Shown here one piece after another: positions 1 to 5,577 of a stretch of 5,577 bases of DNA (position 1 is its first letter; every line of letters begins with the position of its first letter). Below the pieces are notes generated by a model, which was given only the letters and a program-made list of their open reading frames with translations, did not search any database and had not been told where the DNA came from. The stretch spans positions 1 to 5,577 of the forward strand of contig JAPLSP010000417.1 of NCBI GenBank assembly GCA_026398575.1. Direction: 5' to 3'. The position numbers and the translations under genes were made by a program. This DNA is from Candidatus Sumerlaeota bacterium (lineage in GTDB: Bacteria > Sumerlaeota > Sumerlaeia > JADFCT01).

Positions 1-1
1 C

Positions 2-565
2 GAGGAACTCTGGCGGCAAATATACGTTTCGCAGCATGCGGACCAGTGGCGGCTCATTCCGTCGTGCGTGGTGGCCGATGGCCTCGTGATCGGCACACAG
101 CCGCGCAACAGTCCGCTCTACGCTTTCAAGGCCGACGGACCGGCGGGCAAGCGGGGTTACGATCAGCTGCTGTGGCGCCAAACCTACGGCTCGGATTCGC
201 CGACCGCGCTGTATTATCAGGGGCGAATCTACAACGTGCATTCGCAAAAAGGCAAGATCGCCTGCATAGATCCAAAATCCGGAAAAGCCATCTGGGAAGG
301 CCAGCTCGACAGCACCGGCGATTTTCGCGCTTCGCCCACCGGCGCGGACGGCAGGATTTATCTGATCAACATCAAGGGCCAGGCCTTTACGCTGTCCGCC
401 GGACCGGAGTTCAAAGTCTTGTCGCGCGCAACGATGGGAGGCTTTCCCGCCAGCTCGACCATCTCAGTGGCCAACAAACGCCTCTATATCCGCACAGCGG
501 AAAAACTATACTGCATCGGCAAGGGCGCCGGGACTTCAGCCCCGGCCCCGGCGGCGAAACCCTAA
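2..565 (+). CDS. PQQ-like beta-propeller repeat protein, C-terminal part (5' end outside window)
   Basis: The reading frame is open from base 2 to the TAA at 563-565, giving 187 visible residues; the start lies to the left of the window. The fragment shows repeated beta-propeller blade strands: VVADGLVIG (about 23-31), YYQGRIYNV (71-79), GADGRIYLI (114-122) and ANKRLYIRT (157-165). The stretch IDPKSGKAIWEG (89-100) is the classic blade turn in which a sugar- or quinone-type propeller names a 'DxxtGkxxW' corner. It ends KLYCIGKG followed by a short Ala/Pro tail, as full-length propellers of this kind commonly end. This matches the PQQ_2/BamB-like superfamily. Such proteins are usually exported or periplasmic, acting as scaffolds or binding modules; no catalytic dehydrogenase residues can be judged from this part, and any signal peptide would be off the window. 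An orthologue of outer-membrane assembly factor BamB is possible but not shown. Family is fairly sure, exact role unknown. Confidence 0.85.
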   Translation, partial: EELWRQIYVSQHADQWRLIPSCVVADGLVIGTQPRNSPLYAFKADGPAGKRGYDQLLWRQTYGSDSPTALYYQGRIYNVHSQKGKIACIDPKSGKAIWEGQLDSTGDFRASPTGADGRIYLINIKGQAFTLSAGPEFKVLSRATMGGFPASSTISVANKRLYIRTAEKLYCIGKGAGTSAPAPAAKP

Positions 566-570
566 CCAAA

Positions 571-622
571 GAGATTTGAGATTTGAAATTTGAGATCTGA
601 AACTTGAGATCTGAAATTTGAG
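571..622. repeat. AT-rich 7-bp tandem array (GARAYYT), 7.4 units
   Basis: Seven consecutive heptamers plus a 3-base remainder lie directly after the propeller gene: GAGATTT, GAGATTT, GAAATTT, GAGATCT, GAAACTT, GAGATCT, GAAATTT, GAG. From the second unit on, there is a higher-order 14-bp period GAGATYTGAAAYTT at 578-591, 592-605 and 606-619. The array is much more AT-rich than the flanking genes. Arrays with this look are, from memory, scattered between genes in several uncultivated planctomycete-like and related genomes, where their minus-strand translation yields spurious peptides such as FQISNFKSQIS. The function is unknown. No convincing -35/-10 pair could be placed in it. Confidence 0.9.
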
Positions 623-623
623 G

Positions 624-655
624 GTTCCGAGTGAGAGACGAATTCTCATTCCAAC
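624..655 (+). other. Predicted hairpin in the leader ahead of the zinc-ribbon gene
   Basis: GAGTGAGA (629-636) can pair with TCTCATTC (644-651) as eight base pairs, one of them G-U, around a 7-base loop. Beyond a small internal loop, GTT (624-626) can also pair with AAC (653-655). No T-run follows, so it does not look like an intrinsic terminator for the propeller gene. It begins two bases after the heptamer array and ends 34 bases before the zinc-ribbon start codon, so it would sit in that gene's leader if transcription starts upstream of it. It could be an mRNA structure, part of the repeat element, or chance. Confidence 0.4.
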
Positions 656-673
656 AACGTAAGAGGTTAATGA

Positions 674-681
674 AAGGGGAG
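674..681 (+). promoter_or_regulatory. Ribosome binding site of the FmdB-type gene
   Basis: AAGGGGAG is a purine-rich Shine-Dalgarno-like sequence 8 bases before the ATG at 690. Together with the in-frame TAA at 660-662 it fixes the start of the zinc-ribbon gene. It is the clearest ribosome binding site in the window. Confidence 0.75.
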
Positions 682-689
682 TCACCATC

Positions 690-1235
690 ATGCCCATCTA
701 TGAATACGCCTGTCATCACTGCCGGAAAATTTATCAGTTCTTTTCCAAGACGATGAAGCCCGAGACCGGGCCGGCCTGCCCCAAATGCGGCGGCGCGAAA
801 CTCGAACGGGTGCTGTCATCCTTTGCAGCGGTCAGCTCCTCCAAAACCAAGGGCGGCGCAAGCGCGGCGGCCAAAGACCCGGATATGCAGGCAGGCGGCG
901 CTCCGGGAGCGGGCGGCTCGATGATGGATGATCCTTTCGCCCGCATGAGTCCCGGGCAGCAGGTGGCCGCCGAACGCGAGATGATGAAACTGATGTCGGA
1001 CGCCGACGGCCTCGATGAAAGCGATCCGCGCCAGCTGGGCCATCTGATGGAGCGCATGACGCAGATCACCGGCATTCAGGACAAGACGATGAACGAGGCG
1101 ATCCGCCGCTTGAAGGACGGTGAAGACCCGGAAAAGATCGAAGCGGATATGGGAGACATCTTCGGCGACGAAGGCGGCCCCGGCGGCGGCGGAACCAGCG
1201 GCTACGGCCGCGATCCGGATATCTACGATATGTAA
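690..1235 (+). CDS. FmdB-family zinc-ribbon protein, long form with acidic helical C-terminal extension
   Basis: The protein has 181 residues. The N-terminus MPIYEYACHHC is the signature of FmdB-type regulatory proteins (CxxC/CxxC zinc ribbon). Two cysteine pairs, C8/C11 and C30/C33, would bind one zinc ion, and KLERVLSSF follows as in the family. The ribbon ends near residue 45. A Ser/Lys/Gly/Ala linker (about 48-76) then leads to a charged, helix-prone region (about 80-155) containing MSPGQQVAAEREMMKLM, GLDESDPRQLGHLMERM and RRLKDGEDPEKIEADMGD, followed by a Gly-rich tail ending YDM. Many family members are only about 60-110 residues; I recall similar long forms with a 'DPR-M...EDPE-IE-DMGD' segment from deltaproteobacteria and others, so the extension is probably a real second domain. 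The family is often called a transcriptional regulator because of a link to formamidase/amidase genes in methylotrophs, but most members have no shown function. The gene sits alone between two repeat-bearing gaps and is probably cytoplasmic and monocistronic. The start is supported by the preceding Shine-Dalgarno sequence and by an upstream in-frame stop. Confidence 0.92.
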   Translation: MPIYEYACHHCRKIYQFFSKTMKPETGPACPKCGGAKLERVLSSFAAVSSSKTKGGASAAAKDPDMQAGGAPGAGGSMMDDPFARMSPGQQVAAEREMMKLMSDADGLDESDPRQLGHLMERMTQITGIQDKTMNEAIRRLKDGEDPEKIEADMGDIFGDEGGPGGGGTSGYGRDPDIYDM

Positions 1236-1285
1236 GCGCAGCGCCGGAGAAGCCCGTGTTCCAGATGAATAGCTCTATTCGGCAA

Positions 1286-1330
1286 GTCAGACCCGTCGGA
1301 CTGGTCGGACTGGTCGGACGCGTCGGACCT
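1286..1330. repeat. GC-rich 9-bp tandem array (GTCGGACNN), 5 units
   Basis: Five adjacent nonamers lie between the zinc-ribbon gene and the ligase: GTCAGACCC (degenerate, 1286-1294), GTCGGACTG, GTCGGACTG, GTCGGACGC and GTCGGACCT. The first seven bases are nearly invariant and the last two vary. No gene covers the array: a minus-strand reading giving TSPTSPTSPTG is a repeat artefact. I recall GTCGGAC-type intergenic arrays, and the matching TSPTSP spurious peptides, from planctomycete-like and related genomes. The function is unknown. Confidence 0.88.
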
Positions 1331-1342
1331 GCCAGAAGACCC

Positions 1343-1364
1343 TGGCGCCATCCTCCTGGCGCCA
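1343..1364. repeat. Duplicated 8-bp palindrome able to form a hairpin
   Basis: The decamer CCTGGCGCCA occurs at 1341-1350 and again at 1355-1364. Because its core TGGCGCCA is its own reverse complement, the two copies are both a direct repeat with a 14-bp period and an inverted repeat: 1343-1350 can pair with 1357-1364 as a perfect 8-bp GC-rich stem around a 6-base loop. No T-run follows on either strand, so an intrinsic terminator is unlikely. It lies 51 bases before the ligase start. A binding site for a dimeric regulator or an mRNA leader structure are possible readings; neither is shown. Confidence 0.55.
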
Positions 1365-1415
1365 CGCGAAACTGAAAACCATGAACTGTGAGCTTATAGG
1401 CAGGATATAAGGCCA

Positions 1416-2516
1416 ATGAACAATCTCCTTTGGGTTATCTGTGGCGGGATTTCTTCGGAGCATGATGTTTCGCTGATGTCGGGACGGCAGATCGCTTCCT
1501 CGCTGGCGGGGGGAGAATGGCGCGTGCGGCCCGTGGTGATCGCAAAAGACGGCGCCTGGCGCGTGGCGGATGAAATTCTGGGAACCGGCGCGGCGCCCGC
1601 GGAAATGGCCGCGCTCATCGAATCGCTGGCGCATGACGCCTCCACGACATCGCCGCTGGAAAAAGCCCTTTCCAAACTGCTGGCGGAAAAACCCGCCTGC
1701 GTTTTTATCGCCATGCACGGCGCGGGAGGCGAAGACGGCGCCATCCAGGGAATGTTCAACTGGCTGGGCGTGCGCTACACCGGTTCGGGCCCTTCGGCCA
1801 GCGCTCTGGGCATGAACAAAATCCGATGCCAGGATTTTTTCGCGCATCGCGGATTCCTGACGCCGCCGGCGGTCTCGTCGGTTGACCTCGACGAAGAAGA
1901 CCGGCTCGACCGCAGACGCCATGCCGCGGCGCTCGTGAAGGCGACGCTGGAACGGCTGTCGCTGCCGGTCTTCGTCAAGCCCAGCTTCGGCGGTTCGAGC
2001 CTTGGGCTTACGCTGGTCAAGCGCCGCGAAGACCTGAAGAAGGCCATAAATCTATCGCTGCGATATTCGTCCGAAGTCCTGATCGAGGAGCGCATCGCAG
2101 GCCGCGAGCTGACCTGCGGCGTCATCGAACAGCGCGATGGCGACCGCCGCTCGACGCCGCTGGCTTTGGCGCTGACGGAAATCCTCCCGGTCAAATCCGA
2201 ATACTTCGACTATGAAGCCAAATACACGCCGGGCGCCTGCAAGGAAATCACGCCCGCCGCCGTGGATGAAGACATCGCGCAGCGCATCCGCGAGGCCGCC
2301 TTTCGCGCGCATACGCTGCTCGGATGCAGAGGCATGTCGCGTTCGGACTTCATCCTGCGCGACGACGGCGCTTTTTATATGCTGGAGATCAACACCATCC
2401 CCGGCATGACGCCCACGTCCCTCCTGCCGCAGCAGGCCGCGCACGCCGGCTTGTCGTTCTATCAATTATGCGACCGCATCGTCGTTTCCGCGTTCGACAA
2501 GAATCTGGCTTCCTGA
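1416..2516 (+). CDS. ddl: D-alanine--D-alanine ligase (ATP-grasp)
   Basis: This cytoplasmic enzyme joins two D-alanines using ATP, making the dipeptide that MurF adds to the peptidoglycan precursor; it is the target of D-cycloserine. At 366 residues it is close to the longer DdlA type (about 360) rather than the roughly 306-residue DdlB. The N-terminal fold carries CGGISSEHDVSL (9-20), with E15 at the position of the conserved substrate-binding glutamate. AMHGAGGEDGAIQG (99-112) and YTGSGPSASALGMNK (121-135) are family blocks. In the ATP-grasp part, VKPSFGGSSLG (187-197) provides K188 and S194/S195 for the glycine/serine-rich loop, and YEAKY (266-270) has the Lys-Tyr pair typical of true D-Ala-D-Ala ligases, unlike VanA-type D-lactate ligases. 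R309, D311, E324 and N326 (in MLEINTIPGMTPTS) are the metal and phosphate ligands, and S335 the terminal serine. Nothing essential is missing. An in-frame TGA at 1389-1391 makes ATG 1416 the first possible ATG; the ribosome site is weak (AGGA at 1402-1405 or AAGG at 1409-1412). It is not in a division/cell-wall cluster here and probably has its own promoter. Confidence 0.97.
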   Translation: MNNLLWVICGGISSEHDVSLMSGRQIASSLAGGEWRVRPVVIAKDGAWRVADEILGTGAAPAEMAALIESLAHDASTTSPLEKALSKLLAEKPACVFIAMHGAGGEDGAIQGMFNWLGVRYTGSGPSASALGMNKIRCQDFFAHRGFLTPPAVSSVDLDEEDRLDRRRHAAALVKATLERLSLPVFVKPSFGGSSLGLTLVKRREDLKKAINLSLRYSSEVLIEERIAGRELTCGVIEQRDGDRRSTPLALALTEILPVKSEYFDYEAKYTPGACKEITPAAVDEDIAQRIREAAFRAHTLLGCRGMSRSDFILRDDGAFYMLEINTIPGMTPTSLLPQQAAHAGLSFYQLCDRIVVSAFDKNLAS

Positions 2517-2535
2517 GGAAAAGACCGTCGCTGTT

Positions 2536-5217
2536 TCATATTCCCGGCGGGCGATCGGGCTCTTTGCCGGACTTGCCGCGACGGATCCATTCCTGGCGCT
2601 GCTTCAGGTACTCGCGCTTTTTGGTGAGCAGATCCATGCGCGATGCGGCCGCGGAGGATGGTTCGGCTGCGGACGCGGGCGGCGGCGCTTCCTGCTCGCG
2701 ACGCCGCTGGGCTTCGACGGCGGCCTTGGCCGGCGCCAGCGCCTTTCCGATTTCTTCGCTCAATGCCTCTTCCGGCGATACGGTAAGAACGCGGCTCAGA
2801 GACTGATGCAGGGGCGTTCCCGGCGGGGCCAGCGATAATTCGCGCTTGAGGAATTTATTCACCGGATCGCGCAACGGATTCAAATGCCCCAGCAGCGATT
2901 CGATGCGCTGGCGCAGTTCAGGCTTGGCCGTTTCCAGCAATTCACCGCACCGCATCAGGAGCGCATCCCTCAGGCTGGCCGGCGCGGTAGGCGTGGCGTA
3001 TTCGCGCAGCGCGTTGAGCGCCGCGGACACGACGAACGAATCCTTGCTTTCCAGCGTCTCGATCAAAGGATCAATGGCCTCGGAAGGACGGGCGACGGTC
3101 AATGTCTGGATGGCGGCGACTTTGGCCGCGCGGCGAGCCATCGCGCCTGTGAAGAGGCGCCATTTGCTCAGCTCCGCGATGCTTTCCTGAATTTTCTTTT
3201 CCTTGAGCAGTCCGCCGCCCGGCGCTCCATCCGCCGCATTCGATGACGCGCCCGCCGCGGCTTTCGCGGAGGCGCCTCCCTGGCCCGGCTCGACGGGCCC
3301 GGCCTCCCCTGCCCGCTTCACGACATCATAGAGAACCTTGGCCGCGTCGGCGTCGGGGGACGGCGCCAATCCGGCCTGAATCTGGTGATGGTATTCCAGC
3401 AGCATCGCATCGGCCAGCGGGCCGCCGATGCGATGAATGCTGTGCGTCAGGGCGGCCAAAATCATCTTTTGAGTGACCGGCTTGCGCTTGCGTTCGGTGG
3501 AGTCGTAGTAGGTCTCGCGGGCGTATTTCGACTGCGCGGACTCATCCTGCATCGCCGCGACGCGCAACGCCGTCTCCAACACGGACAACAGCGCCGGACC
3601 GCGCGTTTGCATCGCGATTTCCGCCAGAGCCAGGTAGGCGCTGCTATATCGGGCCGCCAAAGGTTCGGCAGCGTCAACCGCCATCTCCAATCCCGTTTCG
3701 CCGAACTGGATGACGGCGTCGGCGATTTCCTCGCGCCATCCCAGCATCGTGCGCTGCATGTCGTTGCCGCCGGCGAATTCCGGAGTCTCATCCCCCAGCC
3801 ACAACGCCCGCATCAGGGTGCCCAGAAACCACCGGCGTTGCTGCGCGCTCAGCGTCTCGGCCGGCTTCGGCGGCAGCAGTCTGAGCGCGAATTCGAGGGC
3901 CAGCCGGTCGTCGCGGTCGCGCGCCAGGGCCAGCGCCGCGTCCAGCGTCTGCCGCATCTGATCCAGGTCTTCAGCCCCGGAGCACAAAAGATCGCCGAGC
4001 GATCTCAGCGCGGCAATCACGCGCCGCCGCTCCTCGCCCTGTCTTTCCGCCCCGCGGATGTGAGAGCGAATATCATCCACCAGCATCTTGGACGACTCGG
4101 CCGTTCCCGACCGTCCCAACGAAGCGGTCAGCGTCATGCGGACGGACTGGAATTGGCGTTCTGACAGGCGCTGTTGGATGAAGGTGTTGAACTCGGGATG
4201 AGCCATCAGGCTCATGACCTCGGCGGCGCGCGCCAATTCTTTGGGGTCTTTGATCGCGGCGGCATATTGCAGAAACGCATGGCGGACGGCTTCGATCTCG
4301 CCCGACAGCTTGAACACCATGCGCACGGCGGTCATCGCGCCGGGTCCGAGGTGGGCGCACAGGCGTCCTTCAACGCCGCCCATGGCGCCTGCCGCGCTGA
4401 CTTTCGAGGGGACAAATTCCACGAAAAGGTTGCACAAATCGGTCCAGGAGACGGGATGCTTCGGGAGAAAGGCGGTCCGCATGATGGCGCGCAGATTGCC
4501 CGAAACCTCGCGCATCTGCGCCGGCGTAACCTCGGTCAGGATGTTGACCGGCGGCAGAAACGCGCGCATGTCAACAATGGCCTGCGTCAGCGCCGCCCGG
4601 AACTCGCGTTCGCGATTGATGGAAGGCTCGGCCCCCAGCCGGCTGAACCGCGCCTCGCACGTGCCTTCGATCTTTGAGACATCCACCGGATTCCACCCGA
4701 ATCGGGAGGCTTGATGGGCCGCCGCCAACAACAATTTGGCGACTGTGTCCTGATCGTTGGCCAGCGATCCGAGCGAAGCGCCGATGTATTGCAGGCGTTT
4801 GTCGTAATTCTCATCCTCCTGATGGCCGCCGAGCAGTCCCTGCATGGCCTCCAGGCCGGAGGTCACGTCGCGCGCGCGAACACATTCGCGCAAATGGCGG
4901 ATGTGCCGCTCGGCATCGAGCGGCAGGAGCTTTGCATGCCACGCTTTGGTTCGTTCCTTGCAATGGAGGATCTTGCCGTCGAAAACTCTGGCGACGTCCG
5001 TGCCAAGGTTTTTGGCGAGATAGCGGATCAGCAGATCCGTGGGCTTGAAGGCGAAGTCGTCATAAGCGTCCTGGGCCACCTCGCCCAGCCGCTCGATGAT
5101 CCCGCTCCGCTCGGAGGGCGAGGCTTCTTGCAAGCGCTCACCGATCATGGCCGTAGCCTGATCAATTTGCCCCTCGACGATGAGACGGCGGAGTTCCTTG
5201 GCGGATAGTTTGGCCAT
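2536..5217 (-). CDS. Large alpha-helical HEAT-like repeat protein, function unknown
   Basis: I do not recognise a named family. The 893-residue protein is almost wholly helix-forming, with no signal peptide and no membrane segment, so it is likely cytoplasmic. It opens with MAKLSAKELRRLIVEGQIDQ; residues 1-635 form successive amphipathic helices without an obvious enzyme motif. A Gly/Ala/Pro-rich linker lies at about 636-669. The best repeat signal follows: RRAAKVAAIQTL and IDPLIETLES (695-724), then KDSFVVSAALNALREYA (725-741) and a further helical pair to about 779, which have the HEAT pattern of stacked antiparallel helices used for protein binding. An Ala/Pro/Glu-rich stretch (about 841-857) leads to a basic tail (860-893) with LTKKREYLKQRQEWIRR. 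Its ATG lies 6 bases after the aminotransferase stop, with no visible Shine-Dalgarno sequence, so translation is probably coupled to that gene. The frame is uninterrupted over 2.7 kb, supporting a real gene. A scaffold or assembly role is an inference from fold only. Confidence 0.9.
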   Translation of the reverse strand: MAKLSAKELRRLIVEGQIDQATAMIGERLQEASPSERSGIIERLGEVAQDAYDDFAFKPTDLLIRYLAKNLGTDVARVFDGKILHCKERTKAWHAKLLPLDAERHIRHLRECVRARDVTSGLEAMQGLLGGHQEDENYDKRLQYIGASLGSLANDQDTVAKLLLAAAHQASRFGWNPVDVSKIEGTCEARFSRLGAEPSINREREFRAALTQAIVDMRAFLPPVNILTEVTPAQMREVSGNLRAIMRTAFLPKHPVSWTDLCNLFVEFVPSKVSAAGAMGGVEGRLCAHLGPGAMTAVRMVFKLSGEIEAVRHAFLQYAAAIKDPKELARAAEVMSLMAHPEFNTFIQQRLSERQFQSVRMTLTASLGRSGTAESSKMLVDDIRSHIRGAERQGEERRRVIAALRSLGDLLCSGAEDLDQMRQTLDAALALARDRDDRLALEFALRLLPPKPAETLSAQQRRWFLGTLMRALWLGDETPEFAGGNDMQRTMLGWREEIADAVIQFGETGLEMAVDAAEPLAARYSSAYLALAEIAMQTRGPALLSVLETALRVAAMQDESAQSKYARETYYDSTERKRKPVTQKMILAALTHSIHRIGGPLADAMLLEYHHQIQAGLAPSPDADAAKVLYDVVKRAGEAGPVEPGQGGASAKAAAGASSNAADGAPGGGLLKEKKIQESIAELSKWRLFTGAMARRAAKVAAIQTLTVARPSEAIDPLIETLESKDSFVVSAALNALREYATPTAPASLRDALLMRCGELLETAKPELRQRIESLLGHLNPLRDPVNKFLKRELSLAPPGTPLHQSLSRVLTVSPEEALSEEIGKALAPAKAAVEAQRRREQEAPPPASAAEPSSAAASRMDLLTKKREYLKQRQEWIRRGKSGKEPDRPPGI

Positions 5218-5223
5218 GAATCG

Positions 5224-5577
5224 CTAGCGTCGGCGATGATCGAATGATTCGTTGCGCTTCAGGAATTCGAGGACCACGCCGGCCACTTTCTCCACGTCCG
5301 AACGCTTCATGCCCGGATAGCAGGGCAGCGACAAGACCTTGCGGCTTGCCTCGTCCGTCACCGGCAGCGGTCCGCGCGTCAATCCCAGCTTCTCGAGCGC
5401 CGGTTCGCGGTGCAATCCGCGCGGATAATAAATCTCCGAGCCGATTTCGTTTTCCTTCAGGAAATTCTGCAGCCGGTCGCGGTCCCGAACCTTGATGGTA
5501 TAGCAGCTGTAAGTATGGCTGCCGTCGTCGCAGACTTCGGGAGTGACAATTTCCGATCCCGCAAACAGCTTTTCATA
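5224..5577 (-). CDS. DegT/DnrJ/EryC1/StrS-family sugar aminotransferase, C-terminal part (5' end outside window)
   Basis: The frame is open from the right edge to the TAG at 5224-5226, giving 117 residues; a TTG-initiated reading inside it (5415) is only an internal codon. The fragment has the typical small C-terminal domain of PLP-dependent nucleotide-sugar aminotransferases: HTYSCYTIKVRDRDRLQNFL (21-40), then NEIGSEIYYPRGLHREPAL (43-61), then SRKVLSLPCYPGM (78-90) and a final helix DVEKVAGVVLEFLK. These correspond to the family blocks 'H-Y--Y-i', 'gI-t--hYP-plh-qpa' and 'evLSLP-yP-l'. Family members transfer an amino group, usually from glutamate, to a keto sugar nucleotide in the synthesis of amino sugars for O-antigen, capsule, glycan decoration or secondary metabolites. 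The catalytic lysine lies in the missing N-terminal part, so activity cannot be confirmed, and the sugar substrate cannot be told. It leads directly into the helical-repeat gene and is probably in the same transcript. Confidence 0.93.
   Translation of the reverse strand, partial: YEKLFAGSEIVTPEVCDDGSHTYSCYTIKVRDRDRLQNFLKENEIGSEIYYPRGLHREPALEKLGLTRGPLPVTDEASRKVLSLPCYPGMKRSDVEKVAGVVLEFLKRNESFDHRRR

Noticed and set aside
527..546. GCCGGG...CCCGGC 6-bp GC stem with an 8-base loop near the end of the propeller gene, considered as its terminator
   Set aside because: It lies inside the coding region, 17 bases before the stop codon ends, and is not followed by a T-run; GC-rich Ala/Pro/Gly codons easily give such stems.
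571..622. Heptamer array considered as a CRISPR array or replication-origin iterons
   Set aside because: There are no spacers between units, units are far shorter than CRISPR repeats, and no cas, dnaA or rep gene or DnaA-box pattern accompanies it.
1267..1280. GAATAGCTCTATTC near-palindrome after the zinc-ribbon gene
   Set aside because: The stem is only five to six pairs with a very small loop and there is no T-run, so neither terminator nor operator can be supported.
1391..1412. TTATAGG and GATATAAGG considered as -10 promoter elements of ddl
   Set aside because: No matching -35 element at proper spacing was found, and the second overlaps the ribosome-binding region just before the start codon.
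1287..1922. Minus-strand open frame of 211 codons overlapping the 5' part of the ligase gene
   Set aside because: It runs antisense to a certain ddl gene, its C-terminal end is translated tandem repeat, and its composition is the Arg/Gly-rich type expected from antisense frames of GC-rich genes.
1416..2516. Ligase considered as a VanA-type D-alanine--D-lactate resistance ligase
   Set aside because: The YEAKY motif with its Lys-Tyr pair is the D-Ala-D-Ala type, and no vanH or vanX neighbour is present.
3385..4164. Plus-strand open frame of 259 codons inside the helical-protein gene
   Set aside because: It is a shadow of the 893-residue gene: Arg/Gln/His-rich, no recognisable domain, no ribosome site noticed.
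4711..5208. Plus-strand open frame of 165 codons antisense to the start of the helical-protein gene
   Set aside because: It reads as a plausible-looking peptide but lies wholly antisense to a longer uninterrupted frame with operon-like spacing, and shows no family motif.

Overview
This is a 5,577-base piece of a GC-rich bacterial chromosome with five protein genes (two cut by the window edges) and two short noncoding gaps that hold small tandem repeats. The organism cannot be named from this. The D-alanine--D-alanine ligase shows a peptidoglycan-making bacterium. The beta-propeller protein, the sugar aminotransferase and the two repeat types (an AT-rich heptamer array and a GTCGGACNN nonamer array) resemble what I recall from uncultivated Planctomycetes/Verrucomicrobia/Lentisphaerae-like and related candidate phyla; that placement is a low-confidence inference.

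Layout. Plus strand, left to right: the C-terminal part of a PQQ-like beta-propeller protein (2-565); a 124-base gap with a 7-bp tandem array (571-622) and a hairpin (624-655); a long FmdB-type zinc-ribbon protein (690-1235); a 180-base gap with a 9-bp tandem array (1286-1330) and a palindromic duplication able to form a hairpin (1343-1364); and a complete D-alanine--D-alanine ligase (1416-2516). Minus strand, read right to left: the C-terminal 117 residues of a DegT/DnrJ/EryC1/StrS-family sugar aminotransferase (5577-5224), then after 6 bases a large 893-residue alpha-helical, HEAT-like protein of unknown function (5217-2536). The two strands converge with only 19 bases between the ligase stop and the helical-protein stop, and no clear terminator.

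How the genes fit together. The plus-strand genes are probably separate units: each gap is long enough for a promoter, and their functions (propeller, zinc ribbon, cell-wall precursor synthesis) are not an obvious pathway. The minus-strand pair looks like one transcript with coupled translation; the aminotransferase suggests a surface-polysaccharide or modified-sugar locus continuing beyond the right edge, but the helical protein need not belong to that pathway. There is no RNA gene, CRISPR array, insertion sequence or phage gene. Most of the window is ordinary; the items most worth a second look are the unassigned 893-residue protein and the shared 'tandem array, then hairpin, then start codon' arrangement ahead of both complete plus-strand genes.
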